Assembly: GCA_913774845.1 (NCBI GenBank)
Contig: CAJYJO010000043.1
Location: 61,564-125,563, forward strand
Origin: an uncultured Microbacterium sp.
GTDB taxonomy: Bacteria; Actinomycetota; Actinomycetes; Actinomycetales; Microbacteriaceae
Length of the DNA: 64,000 nucleotides
Direction: 5' to 3'
Translations under genes and position numbers: made by a program
Shown: one piece after another, positions 51,913 to 60,397 of the stretch
Layout: the number at the start of each line of letters is the position of its first letter
Position numbering within the stretch: the first letter of the stretch is position 1
Notes under the pieces: model-generated
Seen by the model: the letters and a program-made list of their open reading frames with translations, nothing else
Told to the model about the DNA's origin: nothing
The model's database searches: none

Positions 51913-53993
51913 CTCTCCCCGTCGAGCGCTCCCGCTCGCGCCGCCCCGTCACCTGGCTCACGCTCATCGGCGTGCTCCTGCTGCCCGCCGTGATCGGCGG
52001 CGTCCTCGTCGGCGCGCTCTACAACCCCACCGACCGTCTCGAGAACATCACCGCCGCGATCGTCAACGACGACAAGGCCGTCGAACTGAACGGCCAGCTC
52101 GTCCCCCTCGGTCGGCAGCTCACCGGCGGCCTCGTCAAGGGCGCGGACGACCAGCCGAGCAACATCGACTGGGTCATCTCGAACGACGAGGACGCCGCCG
52201 CGGGACTGAAGGACGGCACCTACACCGCCGTCGTGACGATCCCCGAGAACTTCACGGCCGCCTCGCTCTCGACGCGGCCGGGCGAGACGCCTGAGAAGGC
52301 CACGATCGACGTGCAGACGGCACCGAACGCGCGCGTGGTCGACGGAGCCATCACCTCGGCGCTGGCCACCACCGCGACCAGCGTCTACGGCGGCGAGCTG
52401 TCGTCGCAGTACCTGAAGAACGTCTTCCTCGGCTTCACCACGCTGAGCGATCAGCTCGGCTCCGCCGCGAGCGGCGCGCACCAGCTGGCCGACGGGGCCT
52501 CGCAGGCCGCGACGGGGGCGGGGAGCCTGCGCGACGGCCTCGGGCAGCTCTCCACGGGCGCGACCGGGCTCGCCGACGGCGCCTCGCAACTCGCTGCCGG
52601 GGCCGCTCCGCTCGTCGACGGCGCCACGCAGCTCTCGACGGGCGCGGGAGCGCTGGCGAACGGCACGCGCGAAGCCGCCGCCGGGGTGAGCAAGCTCGCC
52701 ACCGGTGCCGACGGCATCGCCGAGGGCAACCGCGCGCTCGCGACGCGGATCAACGCCCTGGCCGATCAGATCCCGCCGAGCTTCGCCGAAGACGCCACCG
52801 CCCTCTCGAACGCGGCACCCCGGGTCAACCAGGCCCTGATCGATGCCGCCGCGGCCCTGCAGAAGGCCGCCGACGAGTGCACCGGAACCCCCGAGCAATG
52901 CCAGGCCCTGCGCACCGCCTCCGACGAGGCGAACGCGGCGCTGCCCCAGGCCACGCAGACGGTCACGAAGATCGGCGACCTCGCCGGTGAGGCCGCGCAG
53001 CTGCCCGCGGGCGTGCGTCAGATCGCCGCCGTGAACCAGCAGCTCGGCGACGGGGCCGCGGGACTGGCCGACGGCGCGCGCGACGCCTCGTCGGGGCTGC
53101 AGACCATCGCCGGCGGCATCGACGGCGTCGCGGGCGGAGCCGGCCAGCTCGCCGACGGGGCGCGCCAGTTCGGTACCGGCGCCGCCGCCCTCTCGTCGGG
53201 CGCCGGGCAGCTGGCATCCGGAGCATCGGGCTCAGAGGACGGAGCCGCCCAGCTCGCCGATGGCGTCGATCAGGTCGCCACGGGCACCACCTCTCTCGCC
53301 GACGGCCTCGACACCGCGGTCGCGCAGCTCCCCACCTACACCGACGCGCAGGCGACCACCCTCGCCGACGTCGTCGCCGACCCCGTGTCGGCGACGGGCG
53401 GCAGCTCCTCGCTCTTCGGCGTCGCGGCCGTCCCCCTGTTGGCGATGGCCGTGCTGTGGTTCGGCGGGCTCGCCTCGTTCGTGGCGTTCCAGGCCGTGTC
53501 GGCGCGCGCCCTCACCAGTCGTCGCCCGTCGGCCCTCGTGGCCCTGCGCGGCTTCGCCCCCGCGGCCCTCGTCGGGGCGGTGCAGGGTCTGTTGGTGGCC
53601 GGGGTGGTGCAGATCGCCTCGAAGTACGACTGGGGCGACTGGGCGGTGTTCGCCCTCGTGTGCGTCGCGGCCGGCATCGCCTTCGCGGCCGTGCACCAGG
53701 CCCTGGTCGCGGTGTTCGGGGGCGCGGGTCGCTGGATCGCCGCCGTGATCGGCGCGCTGGCGCTGGGAGCGAGCATCGTCTCGACCGTGCCTCCGGCGCT
53801 GGCCGCCGCGGCATCCCTCCTGCCGACGGCCCCGGCGTACCAGGCGATGCTCGGCGCCCTGTCGTCGGCCGGTGGAGTCGGGGCCGGCGTCGCCGGATTC
53901 GTCGTGTGGGCCGTGCTGTCGCTGATCGTCACGACGCTGATCGTGGTGCGCCGCCGCACGACCTCCGCGAAGACCGCCGCCCAGCCCGCGTAG
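51909..53993 (+). CDS. YhgE/Pip family membrane protein with heptad glycine repeats
   Basis: A 694-aa protein. One N-terminal helix (LTLIGVLLLPAVIGGVLVGALY) anchors an extracytoplasmic domain. Residues ~185-470 contain degenerate seven-residue repeats of the type L-x-x-G-A-x-x (LADGASQ, LSTGATG, LAAGAAP), the X-X-X-Leu-X-X-Gly pattern of YhgE/Pip and phage-infection proteins, interrupted by a helical insert with a Cys pair (ADECTGTPEQCQAL). Five C-terminal helices follow. ATGA overlap with the MMPL gene shows coupling. The family resembles ABC-2 permeases; with the upstream ABC-like domain this suggests a composite exporter. Confidence 0.87.
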   Translation: MTLPVERSRSRRPVTWLTLIGVLLLPAVIGGVLVGALYNPTDRLENITAAIVNDDKAVELNGQLVPLGRQLTGGLVKGADDQPSNIDWVISNDEDAAAGLKDGTYTAVVTIPENFTAASLSTRPGETPEKATIDVQTAPNARVVDGAITSALATTATSVYGGELSSQYLKNVFLGFTTLSDQLGSAASGAHQLADGASQAATGAGSLRDGLGQLSTGATGLADGASQLAAGAAPLVDGATQLSTGAGALANGTREAAAGVSKLATGADGIAEGNRALATRINALADQIPPSFAEDATALSNAAPRVNQALIDAAAALQKAADECTGTPEQCQALRTASDEANAALPQATQTVTKIGDLAGEAAQLPAGVRQIAAVNQQLGDGAAGLADGARDASSGLQTIAGGIDGVAGGAGQLADGARQFGTGAAALSSGAGQLASGASGSEDGAAQLADGVDQVATGTTSLADGLDTAVAQLPTYTDAQATTLADVVADPVSATGGSSSLFGVAAVPLLAMAVLWFGGLASFVAFQAVSARALTSRRPSALVALRGFAPAALVGAVQGLLVAGVVQIASKYDWGDWAVFALVCVAAGIAFAAVHQALVAVFGGAGRWIAAVIGALALGASIVSTVPPALAAAASLLPTAPAYQAMLGALSSAGGVGAGVAGFVVWAVLSLIVTTLIVVRRRTTSAKTAAQPA

Positions 53994-54000
53994 GGGCGCG

Positions 54001-54379
54001 GGCGGGTCAAGGCCGGGCCGCGCCGCGGCGCCCGCCTCCGCGGACGCGAGACCACCACCGGGCCGCGGGCCGAAACTCCTGAGAACCGCGCCGAGAAAGG
54101 CGCGCAGCGCGGAGCGTCGGTCCCGCGCGCGCGGTTTCTCCGGAGTTCGGAACGCCCCCGTCGCACGCCCACCCGGCCGCGTCCCGCCGTGTGCGGAAAC
54201 GCACCCCCGTCCGATGCGGCCCCCGAACTCCTGAGATCTCGACGAGCGCCCCACCCCGACGCGGCGCGTCGGCCCGTCGCGCACGTTTCCTCGAAATCCG
54301 GCACGCCCACCCCGCCGACCGTGCAGAAAGGCCCGCCCGGCGACAGCCGGACGGGCCCGAGTCCTACGAGAAGGGGGGA
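54001..54379. repeat. 379-bp intergenic region with two degenerate inverted-repeat modules
   Basis: Module 1 starts CCGAAACTCCTGAGAACC at 54070 and contains the inverted partner GCGCGGTTTCTCCGGAGTT (54129-54147). Module 2 starts CCGAACTCCTGAGATC at 54223 with partner GCACGTTTCCTCGAAATCC (54277-54295). Each partner is followed by a CGCACGCCCACCC-like tail (GGCACGCCCACCC in module 2). The modules are about 152 bp apart, so this is a degenerate tandem duplication of a hairpin-forming element. No gene is visible on either strand. Confidence 0.68.
54330..54357 (-). terminator. intrinsic terminator of the cytochrome c maturation operon
   Basis: GGCCCG-C-CCGGC / GCCGG-A-CGGGCC forms an 11-bp stem with one mismatch and a GACA loop. 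On the minus strand it is followed by TTTCT and lies 23 nt after the ccsB stop. Confidence 0.75.
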
Positions 54380-55387
54380 TTACGTCGTCAGGCCGCTGTA
54401 CGCGTGCAGACCCTTGAAGAAGACGTTGACGATGGTGAAGTTGAACAGCACCGCGGTGAACCCGATGATCGACAGCCACGCCGAGCGGGTGCCGCGCCAG
54501 CCGCGCGTGGCACGGGCGTGGATGTATCCGGCGTACAGCACCCAGATGACGAAGGTCCAGACTTCCTTGGTGTCGAAGCCCCAGAAGCGGCCCCACGCGT
54601 CGTTCGCCCAGATGGAGCCGGCGATGAGGGTGAAGGTCCAGAAGATGAACCCGACGATCGCGAAGCGGTAGGCCAGCGACTCCAGGGCGTCGGCGTTCGG
54701 CACCGTGCGCAGGAAGCTGCGCTTCGGTTCGGCATCCGCGGGGGCCTCGGCGAGCGTGCGCTCCCGTCGCGTCTGGATCAGCTGCACGACCGACAGCCCG
54801 AAGGCGAGCGCGAACAGGGCCGTCGCGAGGCTCGCGACGAACACGTGCACGACGAGCCACACCGACTTCAGCGGGTCGGCCAGCGGGACGACGTCGACGT
54901 GGAACGCCAGCGTCGCTCCGCCCAGCAGCAACACCGCGAGACCGGTCATGAGCGCCCCGAGGAACCGCAGGTCGAAACGCGTCAGCACGGCGAGGTAGAC
55001 CGCGATGATCAGCAGCAGACCGGTCAGGGCGAACTCGTACATGTTCGACCACGGCACGCGCTCGGCGGCGATCCCGCGCAGCGCGGTGGCGACGAGATGG
55101 AACACGAAGCCCAGCGCCGTGAGCACGGTGCCGAGACGGGCCCACAGGTAGCGCGGCTTCGCGGGAGGGGTGGATGCCGAGCCCCCCGCGCCGGAGGAGA
55201 TCACTCCCCCGCCGCCCGCCGTCACGAGCTCGCGAGCGACGACCTCGTCCTTGGCCTTCAGGGCGAGGTCGGAGCGGCGCGCGAGGTCGATGGCGTACGC
55301 GATGAACGCCAGCACGTAGATGGCGACCGCCGTCCACACCAGGAGGAGGGAGATCTCGTCGAGGAGAAGCGGGTCGGTTCCGGGCAT
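54380..55387 (-). CDS. ccsB: cytochrome c biogenesis protein CcsB
   Basis: A 335-aa System II heme-handling protein with eight or more helices. The heme-binding WWD-type segment is SIWANDAWGRFWGFDTKEVWTF, followed by conserved His (AGYIHARATRGW). It works with ResB to carry heme to apocytochrome c outside the membrane. TAGACT 6 nt before ATG suggests a secondary promoter inside the operon, although resB ends just 4 bp upstream. Confidence 0.93.
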   Translation of the reverse strand: MPGTDPLLLDEISLLLVWTAVAIYVLAFIAYAIDLARRSDLALKAKDEVVARELVTAGGGGVISSGAGGSASTPPAKPRYLWARLGTVLTALGFVFHLVATALRGIAAERVPWSNMYEFALTGLLLIIAVYLAVLTRFDLRFLGALMTGLAVLLLGGATLAFHVDVVPLADPLKSVWLVVHVFVASLATALFALAFGLSVVQLIQTRRERTLAEAPADAEPKRSFLRTVPNADALESLAYRFAIVGFIFWTFTLIAGSIWANDAWGRFWGFDTKEVWTFVIWVLYAGYIHARATRGWRGTRSAWLSIIGFTAVLFNFTIVNVFFKGLHAYSGLTT

Positions 55388-55391
55388 GGTC

Positions 55392-57065
55392 TCAGTCTAC
55401 TTTTCCGGTGTCGGGGTGGCTCTGGGCGGGGAGGGTGGCGCCGTGCTTCTCGGCGAGCTGATCGACCGCCGCCGCGAGGGTGGGGTCCTCACCGCGGGCG
55501 AGGCCGGCGTACTCGATCTCGACGCCGCCATCTCGCGGGGTCGCCTTGACCCACATGCGTCGGCGCGGCACGAACAGGGCGGCGAGCAGGCCGAACAGGG
55601 CGAGCAGGGCGAAGCCGAGCACCCAGGGACCGGCGAGGTCGCGGTGGATCGAGAGCGAGGCGAAGCGCTTCACCGACTGCTCGTAGCCGGTGGTCCCGGC
55701 GGGGGCCTCGTTCTCGAAGGTGATCGTGCCGAGACCGTTGGGGAGGTCCTCGGTCTGACCCGGCATGAGCTGGATGGCGGGGGTGCCGCTGTCGCCTCCC
55801 GCGATCTGGGTCATGCCCGAGGGGTCGAGGGTGTAGACGGAGCGCGGCGTCCCGTCGTCGATCCCGAGGTCGCCCTCGTACACGCGGAGCGTGAGCGTCG
55901 GGTATTCGAGCGCACCGTAGGTCGAGGTGAGGGCTCCCGAGTCGAGCACGTCCATCGTCGGGTAGAAGAAGCCGAGCAGGCCGAGCTGCTGCGGCAGTCC
56001 GTCGGCGACCTTGATCACGCCGAGCGAGGTCATGTTGGCATCCTGGGGCAGGAAGGCGACGGAGTCGTGGAACACCTCTTCGCCCTGGGCGTCGCGAATC
56101 GTGACGGTCGGGGCGTATCCGTTGCCGAGGAGGTAGACCCGGTCCCCCTGCACGTCGAGGGGGTGGTTGACGCGCACCTCGCCGTCCCGGGGCTCGCCGC
56201 CGGGCGCCTGGGTCGTCACATGCGCGACGAAGTCGCCGGCCTGTCCCGACCCGGGCTGCCCGGGCGGGACGTAGGTCACGTCGAACTTGTCGAGCGTCAT
56301 CGAGTAGGGCGTGAGGGTGTCTCCCCCGACGAAGCGTCCGGGGTTGAACGAGGAGTAGTCGAGGAGGCTGTTGCTGAACGCCTGTCCTTCGACGAGCACC
56401 CGCTGCCCGGTGTAGGTGAAGCCACCGCCGACGCCGACGGCGATGAGCACGCCGACGAGCGCGCCGTGGAAGAGCAGGTTGCCGGTCTCGCGGAGGTAGC
56501 CACGCTCGGCCGAGACGGAGAAACTGCCCCGAGAGTCGTAGCGGGCCACGCGGTAGCCGCTCTTGCGCAGCTGCGCGGCCGCGCTGTCGACGGCGGCCGC
56601 GGCGACGGCATCCGGATCCCCCTCGACCGCGATCGACCGGGTGCGGTGGTCGTCGAGCCGCGACAGGCGGGCAGGGGTGCGGGGAGGCTGCGAGCGCAGG
56701 GCCTTCCAGTGATGCGTGGTGCGCGGGAGCACGCAGCCGATGAGCGAGATGAACAGCAGCAGGTAGATGGCCGAGAACCACGGCGAGCTGTACACGTCGA
56801 ACAGGCTCAGCTTGTCGAGCACCGGCGCGAGGTCGGGGTTGTCGGTGAAGTACTGCGTCACGCCGTTCGGGTCGGCACTGCGCTGGGGCACGAGGGAGCC
56901 GGGGACCGCGGCGATCGCGAGCAGGAGCAGCAGCACCAGCGCGGTACGCATGCTCGTGAGCTGCCGCCAGCCCCAGCGCAGCCACCCGACCGCTCCCAGT
57001 CGCGGCTGCGTGACGTCGTCGGACGCCGCGTCGGCGTGGTCGGAGGGGCGCAGCGGGTCGGTCAC
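55392..57065 (-). CDS. resB: cytochrome c biogenesis protein ResB
   Basis: A 557-aa membrane protein. Three N-terminal helices (first near RTALVLLLLLAIAAVPGSLVPQ), a large extracytoplasmic beta-rich domain (FTYTGQRVLVEGQAFSN, NHPLDVQGDRVYLLGNGYAPTV) and a last helix (PWVLGFALLALFGLLAALF) match the ResB family. GTG 57065 is preferred because GAGGAA lies just upstream; the longer frame to 57107 overlaps ccdA. It forms the System II synthase with CcsB. Confidence 0.92.
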   Translation of the reverse strand: MTDPLRPSDHADAASDDVTQPRLGAVGWLRWGWRQLTSMRTALVLLLLLAIAAVPGSLVPQRSADPNGVTQYFTDNPDLAPVLDKLSLFDVYSSPWFSAIYLLLFISLIGCVLPRTTHHWKALRSQPPRTPARLSRLDDHRTRSIAVEGDPDAVAAAAVDSAAAQLRKSGYRVARYDSRGSFSVSAERGYLRETGNLLFHGALVGVLIAVGVGGGFTYTGQRVLVEGQAFSNSLLDYSSFNPGRFVGGDTLTPYSMTLDKFDVTYVPPGQPGSGQAGDFVAHVTTQAPGGEPRDGEVRVNHPLDVQGDRVYLLGNGYAPTVTIRDAQGEEVFHDSVAFLPQDANMTSLGVIKVADGLPQQLGLLGFFYPTMDVLDSGALTSTYGALEYPTLTLRVYEGDLGIDDGTPRSVYTLDPSGMTQIAGGDSGTPAIQLMPGQTEDLPNGLGTITFENEAPAGTTGYEQSVKRFASLSIHRDLAGPWVLGFALLALFGLLAALFVPRRRMWVKATPRDGGVEIEYAGLARGEDPTLAAAVDQLAEKHGATLPAQSHPDTGKVD

Positions 57066-57087
57066 GGTGTTTCCTCGGTCGGGACGA

Positions 57088-57837
57088 TCAGAGCGGGAGC
57101 TGGACATTGCCCATCACCCCCTGCAGGGTCGACATCCATTGGCCCCAGAACCCCGTGACCATCAGCAGGCCGAGGACGATCAGGAGCGCGCCGCCGATGA
57201 GGTTCACCACGCGGATGTGCTTGCGCACGAACGCCACCGACTTCGTCGCCCACCCGAAGCCGAGCGCGAGGAGCAGGAACGGGATGCCGAGACCCAGCGA
57301 ATAGGCCAGGCCCAGGAGCGCCGCCCGACCCGGGTCGCCCAGGTTGTAGGACACCGAGATGATCGCGGCGAGCGTGGGGCCGATGCACGGGGTCCAGCCG
57401 ATACCGAGCGCGATGCCCAGCAGCGGCGCCCCGATGAGGCCGAGGTTGCCGCGCGACTGCATGCGCACCGAGCGCTGCGCGAGACCGAACAGGCCGATGA
57501 AGACGAGCCCCATGAGGATGATGACGACGCCCATGACGCGCGTGATCAGGTCGGCGTAGCGCGTGAAGAACTGCGCCGCGGCCCCGCCCAGCACGTTCAG
57601 CGCCATGAACACCACGGTGAACCCCGCGATGAACAGCAGCGTCCCGCCGAGCAGTCTCCCCCGGCCCGATCCGGATGCCGCGCCCCCGCGAGGGGCGACG
57701 GCGCCGCCGATGTACCCCAGGTATCCGGGCACGAGCGGCAGGACGCAGGGGGACAGGAACGAGATGAGACCGGCGGCCAGGGCGATGGGGACGGCGATCC
57801 ACAGCGCCCCGTCGAAGACGAGGGCGCCCGGGTTCAC
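57088..57837 (-). CDS. ccdA: cytochrome c biogenesis protein CcdA
   Basis: A 249-aa six-helix thiol-reductant transporter. The two membrane Cys residues lie in FLSPCVLPLVPGYLGYIGG and GIGWTPCIGPTLAAI, the CcdA/DsbD-beta signature. It passes electrons from cytoplasmic thioredoxin to the ResA-like protein. GTG 57837 overlaps the preceding stop (GTGA). The in-frame extension to 58167 is read-through over that gene and rejected. Confidence 0.94.
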   Translation of the reverse strand: MNPGALVFDGALWIAVPIALAAGLISFLSPCVLPLVPGYLGYIGGAVAPRGGAASGSGRGRLLGGTLLFIAGFTVVFMALNVLGGAAAQFFTRYADLITRVMGVVIILMGLVFIGLFGLAQRSVRMQSRGNLGLIGAPLLGIALGIGWTPCIGPTLAAIISVSYNLGDPGRAALLGLAYSLGLGIPFLLLALGFGWATKSVAFVRKHIRVVNLIGGALLIVLGLLMVTGFWGQWMSTLQGVMGNVQLPL

Positions 57838-58439
57838 GCGTTCTCCGCGACCAGCGTGCGCACGATCGCCTCGAGGATCGAGGCCTCGGGCAGTTCGCCG
57901 ACGATGCGGGCGGCGACGCGGCCCTGCTTGTCGAGCACGAGGGTCGTGGGCGTGGCGTTGAGGGGCGTCGCACCGGTGAAGGCGAGCTTCAGCTCGGCGT
58001 CGTTCACGGCCATCGCGCTGGAGTAGGACACCCCGTGGTCGCGCGCGAACGAGAGGGCCGTAGCCGGCTGGTCGTACGTGTTGATGCCGAGGAAGGCCAC
58101 GTCCTGGCCCTCGAACGTCTGGTAGGCCTGCTCCAGGCGCGGGGCCTCGATGATGCACGGCCCGCACGTGGCGTACCAGAAGTTGACCACGAGGACCTTG
58201 CCGTCGAAGTCGTCGCTCGACACCGCGGAGCCGTTGTCGAGGGTCCCGGCGAACTCGACGGGTTCCGTGCGGTTCTCGGGCGCGATCTCTTGCGTCTGGA
58301 AGCCGTTCGCGGCGATGTAGCCCTTGTTGTCGCCGGCCCGGTACTGGTCGGCGAGGGGGTCGGCGGTGCAGGCGGACAGCCCGGCGATCAGAGTCGCCGC
58401 GGCGAGGATCGACCCCGCGGCGGTGAGGATTCGGCGCAT
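57834..58439 (-). CDS. ResA-like thiol-disulfide reductase (TlpA family)
   Basis: A 201-aa lipoprotein (lipobox LSAC near residue 24) with a thioredoxin fold. The active site is WYATCGPCIIEAP (CxxC), and the cis-Pro is in ATPTTLVLD. It reduces apocytochrome c Cys pairs before heme attachment. It is second in the unit histidine phosphatase - resA - ccdA - resB - ccsB, overlapping both neighbours by 1-4 nt. Confidence 0.92.
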   Translation of the reverse strand: MRRILTAAGSILAAATLIAGLSACTADPLADQYRAGDNKGYIAANGFQTQEIAPENRTEPVEFAGTLDNGSAVSSDDFDGKVLVVNFWYATCGPCIIEAPRLEQAYQTFEGQDVAFLGINTYDQPATALSFARDHGVSYSSAMAVNDAELKLAFTGATPLNATPTTLVLDKQGRVAARIVGELPEASILEAIVRTLVAENA

Positions 58440-59083
58440 CAGACGGCTCCTACATCGACGGCTCCGGCGGTGCTCGCCGGCTCGGCGTACGCCACCTCCA
58501 CGAAGCGCGTCGTGCCGTCGGCGCCGTCTCGCCGCTCGAAGCTCGTCACACTCGACAGCGCGCAGCGTCGCCGGCGCGGGTCGTGGCGGGTGGGCTGGTG
58601 GGACAGGGCGAGATGGGTGACCCAGATGGGGAGCTGGTGCGAGACGACGACCACGTCGCCGGAGGGCACGCGCTCCCACGCGTCGTTCATGGCATCCGTC
58701 ATCCGTGCCACGATGCGCTCGTAGGGCTCGCCCCAGCTGGGCACGGCCGGACGGCTCAGATGGCGCCAGTTCAGTGGATTGGCCAGGGCCTGCTTCATGC
58801 GGCGCCCCTCGAACACGTTCGTGGGCTCGATGACCCGGTCGTCGACGAACGGCTCGACGCCGAACAGCTCGACGAAGGGCTCGGCCGACTCGCGGGTGCG
58901 CTGCAGGGGCGAGACCACGAGGGCGCCGACCGGACGGTCGAGACCCCGCACGTACTCGGCGGCCTGACGGGCCATGCGTCGCCCGTCGACACTCAGGCCG
59001 AATCCGGGGAGCCGACCGTAGAGCACGCGACGGGGGTTGTGGACCTCTCCGTGGCGCACGAGATGGAGGCGATCGGCGGGCAC
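58439..59083 (-). CDS. histidine phosphatase family protein
   Basis: A 214-aa protein with the phosphoglycerate-mutase-like RHG motif LHLVRHGEVHNP at residues 6-17, a mid Arg (SPLQRTRESAEP), and the second His in VVVVSHQLPIW. Substrate is unknown. TAGACT 6 nt before GTG 59083 is the promoter of the five-gene cytochrome c operon. Its overlap with the ResA-like gene (TGATG) shows co-translation. Confidence 0.88.
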   Translation of the reverse strand: MPADRLHLVRHGEVHNPRRVLYGRLPGFGLSVDGRRMARQAAEYVRGLDRPVGALVVSPLQRTRESAEPFVELFGVEPFVDDRVIEPTNVFEGRRMKQALANPLNWRHLSRPAVPSWGEPYERIVARMTDAMNDAWERVPSGDVVVVSHQLPIWVTHLALSHQPTRHDPRRRRCALSSVTSFERRDGADGTTRFVEVAYAEPASTAGAVDVGAV

Positions 59084-59128
59084 GAGCCCAGTCTACGGGC
59101 GGGGTCTGTGGTCTGACTGAGTCCGGGA

Positions 59129-59158
59129 GGCGGTTGCTTCGACGTGGAGACAACCGCC
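59129..59158 (-). terminator. possible terminator after the DedA gene
   Basis: GGCGGTTG and CAACCGCC pair as an 8-bp stem with a 14-nt loop that itself contains a short dyad. It lies 3 nt after the DedA stop. There is no T run. Confidence 0.5.
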
Positions 59159-59160
59159 GT

Positions 59161-59850
59161 TCAGGCGTCTTTGCGCGCCGCCAGCAGGGACCGCACCCGG
59201 GAGTACAGGAACCACGCCACGCCGATCGCGACGGCGGCGATGACCACGTACTGCAGGATCGAGGCGTACTCCTCGACGATGTGCCAGTTCTCGCCCAGCA
59301 GGTAGCCCGACAGCACGAAGATGGTGTTCCAGATCAGGCTGCCCGCACCGGTGAGGAGACCGAATCGCCACAACGGCATCTTCGACACCCCCGCGGGGAT
59401 CGAGATGAGGCTGCGGAAGATCGGGATCATGCGGCCGAAGAACACGGCCTTGCCGCCGTGCCGCTCGAACCACGCCACCGTGCGGTCGACGTCCTCGGGG
59501 TGCAGCAGCGGCATCTTCGCGGCGAACGAGCGCAGCCGCGCCGCCCCGAGCCAGCGGCCGAGGCCGTAGAGCATGAAGGCGCCGACGACGGAGCCGACGG
59601 TCGTCCACAGCAGCGCCTCGAACAGCGTGAACGAGCCGCGGCTCGCGGTGAGCCCCGCCATCGGCAGCACGACCTCGCTCGGCAGCGGCGGGAAGAGGTT
59701 CTCCAGCGCGATGGCGACACCGGCGCCCACCGGGCCGATGACCTCCATGAGCGAGACGGTCCAGTCGGCCAGGGCGGTCAGCCAGGACTGCTCCTCCCCG
59801 GGGGAGGCGCCCTGCCGCAGCGGGGGGAGGGAGAGGGTCGTGTCGGTCAT
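59161..59850 (-). CDS. DedA family membrane protein
   Basis: A 229-aa SNARE-associated/DedA (VTT-domain) protein. The hallmark region GAGVAIALENLFPPLPSEVVLPMAG (residues ~40-65) and FFGRMIPIFRSLISIPAGVSKM are present. Four or five hydrophobic segments are expected. Bacterial DedA proteins flip undecaprenyl phosphate or phospholipids and affect membrane potential and drug tolerance. It is probably separately transcribed. Confidence 0.92.
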   Translation of the reverse strand: MTDTTLSLPPLRQGASPGEEQSWLTALADWTVSLMEVIGPVGAGVAIALENLFPPLPSEVVLPMAGLTASRGSFTLFEALLWTTVGSVVGAFMLYGLGRWLGAARLRSFAAKMPLLHPEDVDRTVAWFERHGGKAVFFGRMIPIFRSLISIPAGVSKMPLWRFGLLTGAGSLIWNTIFVLSGYLLGENWHIVEEYASILQYVVIAAVAIGVAWFLYSRVRSLLAARKDA

Positions 59851-59949
59851 CGGGTGCCTTCGCGCTCGGTGATCGGCCGCCCGAACGGACGCCCGCCCCC
59901 AGGCTATGGCCCGGTCACGGCCGGTTCCTGGGGGTTGCCCCGGAGCGGA

Positions 59950-60339
59950 TCAGGATGCCGAGACCCCGGCGCCCACGAGGGCGGCGGCGATGAACCAGAA
60001 GACGACCATCGCCGCGGTCGCCGCCAGCGGCACCCAGAAGGCGAGGCGACGGCGCACGAGCCGCACGACGGCCACGACCACCGCGAGCAGCAGGATGGCC
60101 CACGGAGCGACGACCGCCATCCAGAACCCGGTGTTCATGAGCCCCGGGTCGCACGTCGTGCTGACGCAGGCGTCGGTGGCCAGGGTCAGCAGCGCCCCGG
60201 CGTAGGTCGCGGCCACCGCGAGCAGCGGAAGGAGCACGAGCAGCACGATGGTGAGCACGGTGTCCCACGTCCGCCCCTGCCGGGCCGCCGGTTCGGGCCG
60301 CAGGGTCCGGAAGGACTCCGGCGGCAGCGAATAGGTCAC
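59950..60339 (-). CDS. small membrane protein, unknown
   Basis: A 129-aa protein with three hydrophobic segments (VLTIVLLVLLPLLAVAATYAGALL, WMAVVAPWAILLLAVVVAVVRL, AATAAMVVFWFIAAALVG) and a loop carrying two Cys (DACVSTTCDPG). No family is recognised. TAGCAT 6 nt before GTG 60339 indicates leaderless expression. It diverges from the AspRS gene. Confidence 0.75.
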   Translation of the reverse strand: MTYSLPPESFRTLRPEPAARQGRTWDTVLTIVLLVLLPLLAVAATYAGALLTLATDACVSTTCDPGLMNTGFWMAVVAPWAILLLAVVVAVVRLVRRRLAFWVPLAATAAMVVFWFIAAALVGAGVSAS

Positions 60340-60397
60340 GCCCCCATGCTAGGTGGCGCCCACGGGCGCGGCGACGGCGCACGTAGACTGGACGATC

